Assembly: GCA_025455285.1 (NCBI GenBank)
Contig: JALOMU010000093.1
Location: forward strand, 1 to 6,636
Source of the DNA: Flavihumibacter sp.
GTDB lineage: Bacteria; Bacteroidota; Bacteroidia; Chitinophagales; Chitinophagaceae
Direction of reading: 5' to 3'
Length of the DNA: 6,636 nucleotides
A program made the translations under genes and the position numbers. The notes beneath the pieces are model-generated. The model saw only the letters and a program-made list of their open reading frames with translations, searched no databases and had not been told where the DNA came from. Positions 1-6,514 of the stretch are shown piece after piece; position 1 is the stretch's first letter, and every line of letters begins with the position of its first letter.

Positions 1-759
1 TTTGGTTCGATAAAAATATTGCTGACTTTCTTATCCTTCCTGCTAATTTTCGGAAATGCTGCGTTTGCTCAAAAGAAAAAAAACAAAGAAAACTTTTATG
101 TATTTGATAAGAACTGGAATGGTTCCACTCTAGAGTCTGCTGAATACATGTTACGGGTACAACAAAGAAGTGATACTTGCTGGCAGTTTGATTATTACAA
201 TTTTAAAGGTCCATTAATCAAAACAGAGCAATACAAAGACCGGGAAGGTAAACAATTGAATGGTGCGGTCAGGTATTACAATGGAAAAGGGTTGTTGGAT
301 TCTTTCGGTGTTTATGTAAATGGGAAAAAACAAGGTAACTTTTATAAGCTGGTTCCTGTTGACAGTCTCCCTTTTAAAACGCTTTATGTTTACCATGAAG
401 ACCAGTTAATGAAAACTATCAATTTATTGGATTCTGATAAAGACAGCAGTAGTTCAGCTGATGGAAAAGAATCGGAATATCCGGGTGGCATTGGTAGCTG
501 GAGTAAATTTTTGTCAAAAAACCTAAGCTATCCCAAACGAGCAGTTGATCTCAACATTCAAGGCAGGGTGACCGTCTTTTTTATGGTAAATGAATCAGGT
601 CAGGTAATCGAACCTTTTATTGCAAAATCGATCGAATATACATTGGACGATGAATCCATTCGTATGATTTCCATCTCTGGAAAATGGATACCAGCTGTCA
701 AAGATGGGAAAAATGTAAAAACCTACAAACATCAGCCAATTGTTTACCGATTGGAATAA
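1..759 (+). CDS. Exported TonB C-terminal domain protein (5' end outside the window)
   Basis: The reading frame is open from the first base, and its first visible residues are the hydrophobic core of a signal peptide ending in the cleavage-like motif AFA|Q (visible residue 24). The true start is therefore probably just upstream of the window; the TTG at 19 lies inside the signal peptide and is an unlikely start. The 252 visible residues fall into three parts. A middle section (about 70-118) has MORN-like toxin-repeat text such as GAVRYYNGKG and GVYVNGKKQGNFY. A Ser/Asp-rich linker spans about 144-156. The C-terminal domain (about 159-252) matches the Bacteroidota TonB pattern: YPGG, FLSKNLSYP, A then IQGRVTVFFMV, GQV and KWIPAV. 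Family knowledge places such domains in the periplasm, where they contact outer-membrane receptors or related partners. There is no separate N-terminal transmembrane anchor or proline-rich span, so this is not a classical energising TonB. The specific role is unknown. The 3' end overlaps the convergent ABM gene by 16 bp. Confidence 0.85.
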   Translation, partial: FGSIKILLTFLSFLLIFGNAAFAQKKKNKENFYVFDKNWNGSTLESAEYMLRVQQRSDTCWQFDYYNFKGPLIKTEQYKDREGKQLNGAVRYYNGKGLLDSFGVYVNGKKQGNFYKLVPVDSLPFKTLYVYHEDQLMKTINLLDSDKDSSSSADGKESEYPGGIGSWSKFLSKNLSYPKRAVDLNIQGRVTVFFMVNESGQVIEPFIAKSIEYTLDDESIRMISISGKWIPAVKDGKNVKTYKHQPIVYRLE

Positions 760-1136
760 TTGTCCGGTTTTCTCGCAACTCCTATGATCGATACATCAAT
801 CAGCTCCAGCGATTTTACCATGTCTTTGACCGTTTCCTTGTATTTCAGGAAATGGGCTGTTTTGATATGTGATAAATAGGCACTGCTATCAGCATAAATT
901 TCAAGAATGGTGATCCGGTGCGGAGCTGTTTTTTCAGCAACCGCATAATAGGTTAGCACCCCTGGTTCCTTGTTAATAGCTGCCTGCATTTGTTCTTTCA
1001 ACGCTTTATTATAAACTTCAACTTGAGTGGGATCCACTTCAATTTTAGCCAGTCGCACCAGTTGTTGTGAAGATTGTGCTATTGAGCAGAGACTGGTTCC
1101 CAAAAGCCAGACAAGAAAAAAAGAATACCTATTCAT
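744..1136 (-). CDS. Exported antibiotic biosynthesis monooxygenase (ABM/YgiN-like) domain protein
   Basis: This 130-residue protein has a signal peptide (residues 1-20, cleavage near SIA|Q) followed by a single ABM-type dimeric ferredoxin-like domain at about 25-115. Recognisable family text includes the LVRLAKIEV first strand, [19 protein letters not shown] and a final helix with [14 protein letters not shown]. The histidine in TAHF (residue 95) and the conserved E-Y/H pattern are typical of YgiN-like quinol oxygenases and related small haem-free oxygenases. The substrate cannot be told from sequence. Most characterised members are cytoplasmic, so the clear export signal is notable, although secreted forms do occur in Bacteroidota. 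Cys17 sits near the signal-peptide end, but the residues before it (T-S-L) do not make a good lipobox, so cleavage by signal peptidase I is more likely. It is transcribed divergently from the CocE gene, with a candidate promoter at 1152-1183, and its last 16 bp overlap the TonB-domain gene tail to tail. Confidence 0.85.
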   Translation of the reverse strand: MNRYSFFLVWLLGTSLCSIAQSSQQLVRLAKIEVDPTQVEVYNKALKEQMQAAINKEPGVLTYYAVAEKTAPHRITILEIYADSSAYLSHIKTAHFLKYKETVKDMVKSLELIDVSIIGVARKPDNYSNR

Positions 1137-1151
1137 TCGGCTGATTTTCTA

Positions 1152-1183
1152 CTAAGTTACTTTAATGGAAAGCTGCTTTCAAA
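1152..1183 (-). promoter_or_regulatory. Candidate Bacteroidota promoter for the ABM gene
   Basis: Read on the minus strand there is a -33-like TTTG (complement of 1180-1183), a 20-bp spacer, and a -7-like TAACTTAG (complement of 1152-1159). The latter matches TAnnTTTG at five of six defined bases. The start codon ends at 1136, so the leader would be only about 10 nt. I see no equally good promoter for the rightward CocE gene in the same 63-bp gap; TACATTCG at 1188-1195 is too close to its start and lacks a properly spaced TTG. Confidence 0.35.
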
Positions 1184-1199
1184 TTCTTACATTCGGATT

Positions 1200-3086
1200 A
1201 TGAAAAAGATTTCCCTGCTCTTTATAGCCTTTCTGCTGGTATTGCAACTGTCGGCCCAGGATACTGCTGCTATATACCGGAAACTTGACTCTATTGCTAT
1301 TATTGACCAGAAGGTTATGATGCCCATGCGTGATGGCATCCGGCTTGCAACAGATATTTATCGCCCCAAAGGCAATCAGAAAGTGCCTATTGTATTCAGC
1401 AGGACACCCTACAATTTCAATACCTGGGTAGATGGTAAGATGACTACGCGTGCCCTGGAAGAAGCCTATGCTGCCGTTAGCCGGGGGTATGCTTATGTCG
1501 TGCAGAATGAGCGCGGGCGCTTTTTTTCAGAAGGTGAATGGGATATCCTGGGTACGCCGCTTACCGACGGTTATGATGCTTTCGAATGGATGTCGAAACA
1601 GTCCTGGAGTAATGGAAAAATCGGACTGATCGGTTGTTCCTCAACAGCTGAGTGGCAGATGGCTACTGCTTCGCTGAATCATCCTGCATTGGCGGCAATG
1701 GTAGCACAGGGATTTGGTGCCGGAGTAGGCAGGGTAGGTAAATTTTTTGAGCAAGGAAACTGGTACAGAGGCGGAGCCCAGCAAATGTTGTTTACTGCCT
1801 GGTTGTATGGGACCCAGCATGATCTGTACCGGCCCAGGCTTCCCAAAGATATCAGTCAGCAAGACCTGCAGCGCATTCAGCGTTTTTATGATATGGGGCC
1901 AGAAATGCCAAGGGTTGATTGGGCAGAAAAACTGAAGCACTTACCAGTAAAAGATATCATTAAAAATGCACAGGGATCAACCGGCATCTATGATAAAATG
2001 ATAGTCCGAAAACCCAATGATCCGGCCTGGTTCCAGGGAGGGTTGTACCACGATAATATGCCAATGGAAGTGCCAACTTTCTGGTTTGTTTCCTGGTACG
2101 ATGTATCCTCGGCTCCCAATATTGCACTCTTTAATCATGTTCGCAATACAGCAAAGATGCCAGGAGTAGCGGATAACCAATACCTGGTCATAGCACCGGT
2201 TTTGCATTGTTCTTATAAACGTGCTACTGAAAATACAGTTGTAGGAGAAAGGAGTGTGGGGGATGCCCGATTGAATTATGATGAACTAACCTGGGGCTGG
2301 TTTGATATGCTCCTGAAAGGAGAGCAGAATAATTTTAAGGCCAGCAATCCGCGTGTTCGGTATTATACCATGGGAAGCAACAAATGGCAGCAGGCGGAAA
2401 GTTTTCCGTTGCCCAATACCGAAATGCGCAGCTTTTATTTAAATAGTGGTGGTAGCGCTAACAGTCGCCTTGGAGATGGCATCCTGAGCATCAAAAAGCC
2501 AAATGCAAAAAGCAAATCCGATACGTTCACCTATGATCCCTTGAATCCGGTTCCTTCTTATGGCGGTAATGTTTGTTGTACGGGTAATGCCATCCAGGGA
2601 GGTTCTTTTGATCAGTCTGCCATGGAATTGAGAAAAGATATTCTTGTATATACTTCTGAAGAATTAAAAGAAGGAGTGGAGGTGACGGGCTTTATTGAAA
2701 CTTCTTTATATGTTTCCTCAACAGGACCGGATACAGATATCACCATTAAGCTGATTGATGTGTATCCGGATGGCAAGGCCTATAACCTGGATGAAACGAT
2801 TCAGCGCCTGCGCTACCGTGAAGGATACGAAAAGGAAGTAATGATGGAGAACGGTAAAGTGTATAAGGTGGATCTAACGCCGATGGTTACCAGTAATTAT
2901 TTTGCGCCCGGTCACCGGATCCGCATAGAAATTTCCAGCAGTAATTTCCCCCGATTTGAACGCAACCTGAATACCGGTGGAAATAATTATGATGAATCGG
3001 AAGGCAGGGTAGTGGAGAATAACATTCACCATTCTGCCAAATATCCATCTGTAATCCGGCTGCCAGTCATCAAAGCTGGAAATTGA
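1200..3086 (+). CDS. Secreted CocE/NonD-family serine hydrolase (X-Pro dipeptidyl-peptidase S15-like)
   Basis: This 628-residue protein is the usual length for the family. A signal peptide (1-20, ending LSAQ) predicts periplasmic or extracellular action. The alpha/beta-hydrolase half spans about 34-375. It starts with the family text [16 protein letters not shown] and holds RTPY with the presumed oxyanion-hole Tyr71. It also holds the nucleophile elbow GCSSTAEWQ with Ser147, WYD with Asp301, and APVLH with His336, so a full Ser-Asp-His triad can be placed by comparison with cocaine esterase. The C-terminal jelly-roll domain (about 385-622) has the conserved [39 protein letters not shown] and RNLNTGG segments. 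Family members hydrolyse amide or ester bonds (Xaa-Pro peptides, glutaryl-7-ACA, cocaine, alpha-amino acid esters); the substrate here is not predictable. The elbow is unusual in having Ser after the nucleophile and Ala where Gly is common. The start ATG is directly followed by the signal peptide. Confidence 0.93.
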   Translation: MKKISLLFIAFLLVLQLSAQDTAAIYRKLDSIAIIDQKVMMPMRDGIRLATDIYRPKGNQKVPIVFSRTPYNFNTWVDGKMTTRALEEAYAAVSRGYAYVVQNERGRFFSEGEWDILGTPLTDGYDAFEWMSKQSWSNGKIGLIGCSSTAEWQMATASLNHPALAAMVAQGFGAGVGRVGKFFEQGNWYRGGAQQMLFTAWLYGTQHDLYRPRLPKDISQQDLQRIQRFYDMGPEMPRVDWAEKLKHLPVKDIIKNAQGSTGIYDKMIVRKPNDPAWFQGGLYHDNMPMEVPTFWFVSWYDVSSAPNIALFNHVRNTAKMPGVADNQYLVIAPVLHCSYKRATENTVVGERSVGDARLNYDELTWGWFDMLLKGEQNNFKASNPRVRYYTMGSNKWQQAESFPLPNTEMRSFYLNSGGSANSRLGDGILSIKKPNAKSKSDTFTYDPLNPVPSYGGNVCCTGNAIQGGSFDQSAMELRKDILVYTSEELKEGVEVTGFIETSLYVSSTGPDTDITIKLIDVYPDGKAYNLDETIQRLRYREGYEKEVMMENGKVYKVDLTPMVTSNYFAPGHRIRIEISSSNFPRFERNLNTGGNNYDESEGRVVENNIHHSAKYPSVIRLPVIKAGN

Positions 3087-3101
3087 TTTTTTGAGGAAAA
3101 C

Positions 3102-3131
3102 TTGGATTTTATTTTTCTTCTATTATTTTTG
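3102..3131 (+). promoter_or_regulatory. Bacteroidota-type promoter for the outer-membrane protein gene
   Basis: TTG at 3102-3104, a 19-bp spacer, and TATTTTTG at 3124-3131 give a perfect match to the Bacteroidota housekeeping consensus (TTG at -33, TAnnTTTG at -7). Transcription should begin a few bases downstream, leaving a leader of about 20 nt before the ATG at 3157. It lies in the 70-bp gap after the CocE stop codon, so the barrel gene can be expressed independently of the hydrolase. Confidence 0.65.
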
Positions 3132-3156
3132 AGCTCATTAAAAACTAACTTTTTCT

Positions 3157-3774
3157 ATGAAAAACAAATTCCTTAAACCACTCGTAGTGGCCTGTTCCTC
3201 CATTTTTCTTATTTCAACTGCTTCTTTTGCACAGGTTAGTGTAGGTCCTGAAGCCGGGTTTACTGCTTCTGGCTTGTATGATCAGGATGCAAATACGTAT
3301 GCAGGGGTGAATTATCAGATCGGGGCAACTGCACATTTTCAATTGAATCATTTCCTGGCTGTTCGTCCATCGGTTTTATTCCGTGCGGGTAAACTGTCTT
3401 ACGAAGGATGGGATGAGTTTAAACTCAATCGTATCTCAGTTCCTGTTCCAATCATGTACTCGCATATATTCAACAATAACAGTACAATCTTTGCTGGTCT
3501 GGGGCCGAATTTTATGTATACATTGTCCGGGAAATATTCCTATGATGGGTTTACAGAAGATATTCAATTTGGCAAGGGTGAGGATGAAATGAAAAGAATG
3601 GATATTGGCGTACAAATAAAAGGGGGTTACCAGTTTGCAAATGGTATTGCACTTAGTACTTTTTTCAACTTTGGAACTACGAATTTGTCAAATGTAGACG
3701 GTCAAAAGCTCCGCTCACTGGATGCCGTAGGATTTTCCGTAGGCTGGATGTTTGGTAGTCATTCTTCCGAATAA
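3157..3774 (+). CDS. PorT-like outer-membrane beta-barrel protein
   Basis: This 205-residue protein has a clear signal peptide (1-25, ASFA|Q). The mature part is built of alternating amphipathic strands separated by short polar turns, as expected for a small 8-stranded outer-membrane barrel. Family-like text of the Bacteroidota outer-membrane beta-barrel domain (PorT family, about 200 residues) includes VGPEAGFTASGL at the first strand and FLAVRPSVLF. Further on are LNRISVPVPIMYSHIF, FAGLGPNFMYTLSGKY, MDIGVQIKGGYQF with a following NG turn, and VGFSVGWMFG as the last strand. These proteins sit in the outer membrane; most have no assigned function, and only true PorT is tied to type IX secretion. 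I would not call this PorT itself. It has its own promoter and ends 10 bp from the convergent SMI1/KNR4 gene, with no obvious hairpin between them. Confidence 0.85.
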   Translation: MKNKFLKPLVVACSSIFLISTASFAQVSVGPEAGFTASGLYDQDANTYAGVNYQIGATAHFQLNHFLAVRPSVLFRAGKLSYEGWDEFKLNRISVPVPIMYSHIFNNNSTIFAGLGPNFMYTLSGKYSYDGFTEDIQFGKGEDEMKRMDIGVQIKGGYQFANGIALSTFFNFGTTNLSNVDGQKLRSLDAVGFSVGWMFGSHSSE

Positions 3775-3784
3775 ACAAAATTTA

Positions 3785-4726
3785 TCAAAGAGTTGGATAA
3801 AGCATATTTCTCAACTGATCGTGTAAATGAGTGGTTGAATTTAATAATATGCTGTTTTCTGATTTTTTAATATCATCAAGCAAAAGCTTAAAAAAATCAG
3901 TCAGGTTATTTGAAACAACAAGCAGCTTGTCTTCATCTCTTCCATAAATAATTACTTGTCCTTTGGTTCCATTGATATCCGGGTCCAGATCTATTCCAAT
4001 GTGGTTGCCGCCATGATCTGAAAAAATAGGAAGCCATTTGTTATGGAAATAGATTTTTTTAATGGAAGCTTCCGGTGTTGAATGAAGGTTTGCAAAATCC
4101 TCCGATTGATACATGATCCGGTTTAGTTCATACTGACCAGTGGAATAAACAGTAAAGTCAAGCTTGTCCCATGGATAACTTGACTTTTCTGTTTGCTGAA
4201 GTATATCAATTTTTTCTTCCATTTCAGAATAAACTTCGGAAGATATGGAAAGTAATTCATGCTTATTGGGCATGGTTTTATCCGTCGAATATAATGCCGG
4301 TCCGGATAAAGAACCAGGTCCGCAGGAAAAAACTAGTTTATACCATGATTTTTTCAGACCAAAAAAATTTCGTTTTGGAATTTGAGCAACAAATAAATCA
4401 ACAAGCTGTTGTATAATTTGATTGGAAATAGCTGGGTTTTCAATATAGGGAATTTTCGGTTTAACAAGGCTCTGGCTAAATTTCAGCACATCCATGATTT
4501 CTGCTGATGACATCCACCTGCAATAAAACAATAGACCCTCACCTTCTTTGCTCTCCCCATCCGCAAAGCTGTAAAGTAATTTAATTTCATCAGGAAGTTC
4601 TTCATCTAATATTTCTTCCAGCTGCTTAATTTTTGCATCTTCTAAAGGCGGATTAAACAGGGCGTTTTTTCCTGGGTTGCTCTTTTTTTGAAGTTGAAAG
4701 ATTTGCTTCAATAATTCTTGAATCAT
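3785..4726 (-). CDS. SMI1/KNR4-family protein with a large central insertion
   Basis: The 313-residue cytoplasmic protein has no signal peptide or membrane segment. The N-terminal part of an SMI1/KNR4 domain is at about 27-82: LEDAKIKQLEEILDEELP, then IKLLYSFADGES, GLLFYCRWMSSAEI. The C-terminal part is at about 229-286: KWLPIFSDHGGNHIGIDLDP, KGQVIIYGRDED, LTDFFKLLLDDI. Between them lie about 140 residues (85-225) that I do not recognise, much longer than the usual linker in compact members of 130-200 residues. Bacterial SMI1/KNR4 proteins are often immunity proteins of polymorphic toxins, but no toxin gene is visible here, so that role is not supported. The start lies 2 bp after the stop of the DoxX-like gene, which makes it the last gene of the ArsR-led operon. 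Its partner or ligand is unknown. Confidence 0.85.
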   Translation of the reverse strand: MIQELLKQIFQLQKKSNPGKNALFNPPLEDAKIKQLEEILDEELPDEIKLLYSFADGESKEGEGLLFYCRWMSSAEIMDVLKFSQSLVKPKIPYIENPAISNQIIQQLVDLFVAQIPKRNFFGLKKSWYKLVFSCGPGSLSGPALYSTDKTMPNKHELLSISSEVYSEMEEKIDILQQTEKSSYPWDKLDFTVYSTGQYELNRIMYQSEDFANLHSTPEASIKKIYFHNKWLPIFSDHGGNHIGIDLDPDINGTKGQVIIYGRDEDKLLVVSNNLTDFFKLLLDDIKKSENSILLNSTTHLHDQLRNMLYPTL

Positions 4727-4728
4727 AA

Positions 4729-5106
4729 TTAGCGTATAAGCGTAAGGAATTTACTTCGATTTTCCCATATAATCCAGCCGATGACTGCCCATATTAGCAA
4801 TGCCATAATAAGTCCGTCCGGGGCAACCGTTAGATGCGTCAAAAGTACTCCTGTCATTACCGGAAAAACGATTAACAATCCCAGTGCGCGGGTCCTTGGA
4901 AAAAGGATCAGCAGTCCGCCTGTTAGTTCGGCAGTCGCGATCAACGGCATCAACCAGGAAATCTCCATGAGTGCCATACTGTCTTTCATTACTGGTTCCG
5001 GCAGGTTATCCGGTACCGGCAGGTAGTTGAAAAACTTGTTCAGACCCCCATTAATCAGGAGCAAGCCAAATAGAACAGAAACGATATGAAAAATTTTATT
5101 TTTCAT
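4729..5106 (-). CDS. DoxX-like four-helix membrane protein
   Basis: This short integral membrane protein has four predicted hydrophobic helices. From the start chosen here (125 residues) they lie at about 4-21, 46-69, 73-93 and 96-114. Family-like features are LLINGGLNKFFNYLP after the first helix, PLIATAELTGGLLILFPRTRALGLL in the second and third, and a polar C-terminus. DoxX-type proteins sit in the cytoplasmic membrane and are variously linked to quinone or thiosulfate redox, thiol stress and unknown roles; no specific substrate can be inferred. The start is ambiguous. The ATG at 5106 gives MKNKIF directly before helix 1 and an 11-bp overlap with the upstream gene. An ATG at 5127 adds seven residues, gives a 32-bp overlap, and has a weak GGATGATAA leader. 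Either way the gene is translationally tied to the AHSA1-VOC gene, and its stop is 2 bp from the SMI1/KNR4 start. Confidence 0.85.
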   Translation of the reverse strand: MKNKIFHIVSVLFGLLLINGGLNKFFNYLPVPDNLPEPVMKDSMALMEISWLMPLIATAELTGGLLILFPRTRALGLLIVFPVMTGVLLTHLTVAPDGLIMALLIWAVIGWIIWENRSKFLTLIR

Positions 5107-6073
5107 TACAGGTTTGATGTTGAACATTTATCATCCAGTTGATACCAAACTTGTCTGTGAAACTTCCGAAATATGCACCAAAGAACATATCCTGCATGGG
5201 CATTTCTATGACACCACCTTCCGATAGCTCATTGAATATCCGGTCTGCTTCGGCTCTTGATTCGGGCTCCAGCTGAATATGCATGTTGTTACCTTGTGAT
5301 AAGGTAAATCCCATTTCTTTAGGCGCGTCGGTACCCATCAGGATATGTCCCCCAAGTATAGGTAACTCTACATGCAACACCATATGTTTTATATTTTCGG
5401 CTACTGGTGGGTGCGAGGAATCAGCTGGGAGATCTCCAAATCGTTTGATCCCATTGATAAACTCGGATTGAAACACATCCCGGTAAAAATAGAAAGCCTC
5501 ATCTGTGTTTCCCGCGAAATTGAGATAGGTTGATACCCTGGCCCTGGAATCTGTTCGGTTTTGCTTTCGCAGAGAAAATTGTGCAGCAATGTATTGATCC
5601 AGATTTTCCAATCCGGCTGTAAAGCCTTCCCTGAAGCCCATCTGAATGATGGTTTCCAGGTCTTCCAGTTTTTCAAACTGCAGTTGTATACGCACCAGGG
5701 TTTGCTCTTCGGCTGGTTCAAATTCATTGCTCCATTGAACCCTGGGTTTAGTATCATTAATAATGCCCTGTTCATTGCAGAAAGCATCCATTCCTGAAAA
5801 ATGTTTCAGTGGAATTATCTTTTCAAAATCGAAAAGGCACCAGTGTTTTTCGCCTTCAGGTCCCTGCATATAATACAACCAGCGTCCGCCTTCTGTGAAA
5901 TTCATTGATTGGGTGACCGCCTGCCAGGGTTTGGGGGCCCACCACTGGTCAAGAATATCGGCTTCCGTCCAGGCAGCCCACACCAGTTCCACATCCGCGT
6001 CAAAAGAACGTTCTACATGGATCCGTTTGTTTTCCTTGTCTGTTGTGAATTCAAATAGGATGGTTTTGTTCAT
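5096..6073 (-). CDS. AHSA1/SRPBCC-VOC (PhnB-like) fusion protein
   Basis: One uninterrupted 325-residue frame carries two domains normally found as separate proteins. Residues about 17-165 are an AHSA1-type SRPBCC domain: ERSFDADVELVWAAWTEA, then LDQWWAPKPW, GGRWLYYM, and the late MGFREGFTAGLENLDQYIA helix. This is a ligand-binding helix-grip fold often encoded beside ArsR regulators. Residues about 178-318 are a VOC/glyoxalase-fold domain of the PhnB/3-demethylubiquinone methyltransferase-like type: STYLNFAGNTDEAFYFYRDVF, GGHILMGTDAP, MHIQLEPESRAEADRIFNEL and a final FGAYFGSFTDKFGINWMI. A charged linker (about 166-177) joins them. The ligand and any catalysis are unknown, and PhnB-like VOC members often lack a clear metal site. 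The start overlaps the arsR stop in a 4-bp ATGA junction with an A-rich leader, so the gene is translationally coupled to the repressor. There is no sign of frameshift or decay at the domain junction. Confidence 0.92.
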   Translation of the reverse strand: MNKTILFEFTTDKENKRIHVERSFDADVELVWAAWTEADILDQWWAPKPWQAVTQSMNFTEGGRWLYYMQGPEGEKHWCLFDFEKIIPLKHFSGMDAFCNEQGIINDTKPRVQWSNEFEPAEEQTLVRIQLQFEKLEDLETIIQMGFREGFTAGLENLDQYIAAQFSLRKQNRTDSRARVSTYLNFAGNTDEAFYFYRDVFQSEFINGIKRFGDLPADSSHPPVAENIKHMVLHVELPILGGHILMGTDAPKEMGFTLSQGNNMHIQLEPESRAEADRIFNELSEGGVIEMPMQDMFFGAYFGSFTDKFGINWMINVQHQTCNEK

Positions 6074-6396
6074 CGTTTGTTATTTTTTAGATTTTTAAGT
6101 ACATCATCCAATTGATCAAATCGTTTGGCTAATAGTTTTTTGAATTGCTCCAGCCATTTTTCGATCTCTTTCATTTTTGCTGCATTCAGGTGATAGTGAA
6201 TTTCTCTTCCCTGTTGTTCCTGGGTAACGATTTCACATTCCGACAGGATCTGCAAATGCTTCGATACAGCCTGCCTGCTGGAATTAAAATGCTCCGCAAG
6301 GGCATTGGGTGTCATAGCTCCAGCTGCCAGCAATAAAATAATAGCTCTACGGGTGGGGTCGGCTATCGCCTGAAAAACATCTCTTCTGCTGTTCAT
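6070..6396 (-). CDS. ArsR-family winged-helix transcriptional repressor
   Basis: This is a 108-residue DNA-binding protein of typical ArsR length. It starts with the characteristic VFQAIADPTRRAIILLL (7-23). The helix-turn-helix follows, TPNALAEHFNSSRQAVSKHLQIL (29-51), with recognition helix SSRQAVSKHL, then a wing, CEIVTQEQQGREIHYHLN, and a C-terminal dimerisation helix (about 73-105). The alpha-3 helix lacks the ELCVC-type cysteine pair of metal sensors and the only cysteine is Cys54, so metal sensing is unlikely. It belongs to the group of ArsR-like proteins paired with SRPBCC proteins, which may be relieved by an organic ligand, although the inducer is unknown. It is the first gene of the four-gene operon. 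Its promoter overlaps an array of palindromes (6406-6453), which predicts autorepression. Confidence 0.93.
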   Translation of the reverse strand: MNSRRDVFQAIADPTRRAIILLLAAGAMTPNALAEHFNSSRQAVSKHLQILSECEIVTQEQQGREIHYHLNAAKMKEIEKWLEQFKKLLAKRFDQLDDVLKNLKNNKR

Positions 6397-6405
6397 AATC
6401 TTTAA

Positions 6406-6453
6406 ATGCTACTAAATGGTTGCATAAATATATGCAATTATATGGTTGCGCAA
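6406..6453. promoter_or_regulatory. Interleaved palindromic operator array, probable ArsR binding region
   Basis: Four half-sites in alternating orientation are visible. The perfect inverted repeat TTGCATA-AATA-TATGCAA (6420-6437) is flanked by two imperfect ones. One is ATGCTACTA/TGGTTGCAT (6406-6414 with 6417-6425, 7 of 9 pairs), and the other is centred at 6441.5 with GCAA (6434-6437) facing TTGC (6446-6449). The palindrome centres are 6415.5, 6428.5 and 6441.5, exactly 13 bp apart. ATGGTTGC is also directly repeated at 6416-6423 and 6442-6449, 26 bp apart. The array ends in the 8-bp palindrome TTGCGCAA (6446-6453). Its place over the arsR promoter suggests an autoregulatory operator; binding by this ArsR is inferred. 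Confidence 0.6.
6425..6453 (-). promoter_or_regulatory. Candidate promoter of the ArsR operon
   Basis: On the minus strand, TTG (complement of 6451-6453), an 18-bp spacer and TATATTTA (complement of 6425-6432) match the Bacteroidota consensus except for the last G of TAnnTTTG. Predicted transcription starts about 20 nt before the arsR ATG. The -7 box lies inside the central perfect palindrome, so a dimer bound there should block initiation. Confidence 0.5.
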
Positions 6454-6475
6454 TATTTTTTCTTTTTTATTTTTC
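6446..6475 (+). promoter_or_regulatory. Candidate promoter of the rightward truncated gene
   Basis: TTG at 6446-6448, a 19-bp spacer and TATTTTTC at 6468-6475 match the Bacteroidota consensus except for the final G. The start codon at 6515 would leave a leader of about 30-35 nt. The TTG box is one arm of TTGCGCAA, whose other arm is the -33 box of the leftward promoter. The -7 box falls in a T-rich run, which raises the chance of a random match. Confidence 0.4.
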
Positions 6476-6514
6476 GATCTACACTAATTTCATTTCCGTA
6501 TACAGCAGTAATAA

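Noticed and set aside
19..21. TTG as the start codon of the first gene
   Set aside because: It lies inside the hydrophobic core of the signal peptide and the frame is open to base 1, so the gene more likely starts upstream of the window.
1641..1940. 99-residue antisense open frame within the CocE gene
   Set aside because: It is opposite a strongly conserved hydrolase region, shows no domain-like text and has no promoter or leader of note.
3157..3774. Calling the barrel protein PorT of the type IX secretion system
   Set aside because: Only the general barrel fold and family pattern are visible and no other type IX secretion gene is nearby, so a specific assignment is not supported.
3859..3900. 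Inverted repeat CTGATTTTTT / AAAAAATCAG with a 22-nt loop, as a terminator for the barrel gene
   Set aside because: It is inside the SMI1/KNR4 coding region, about 85 bp past the barrel stop codon. It is very A+T-rich with a long loop and no T-run after either arm, so it is probably chance in A/T-rich coding DNA.
3785..4726. SMI1/KNR4 protein as the immunity partner of a polymorphic toxin
   Set aside because: No toxin, Rhs, LXG or other effector gene is next to it; it is instead embedded in the ArsR operon.
5401..5787. 128-residue minus-strand open frame beginning with MLSAMNRALLM
   Set aside because: It lies wholly inside the AHSA1-VOC gene in another frame of the same strand. Its residues resemble no family I know, while the overlapping frame has two clear domains.
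6070..6396. Arsenic or metal-sensing role for the ArsR protein
   Set aside because: The cysteine pair of the alpha-3 metal site is missing and the operon holds no arsenite pump, arsenate reductase or metal transporter.
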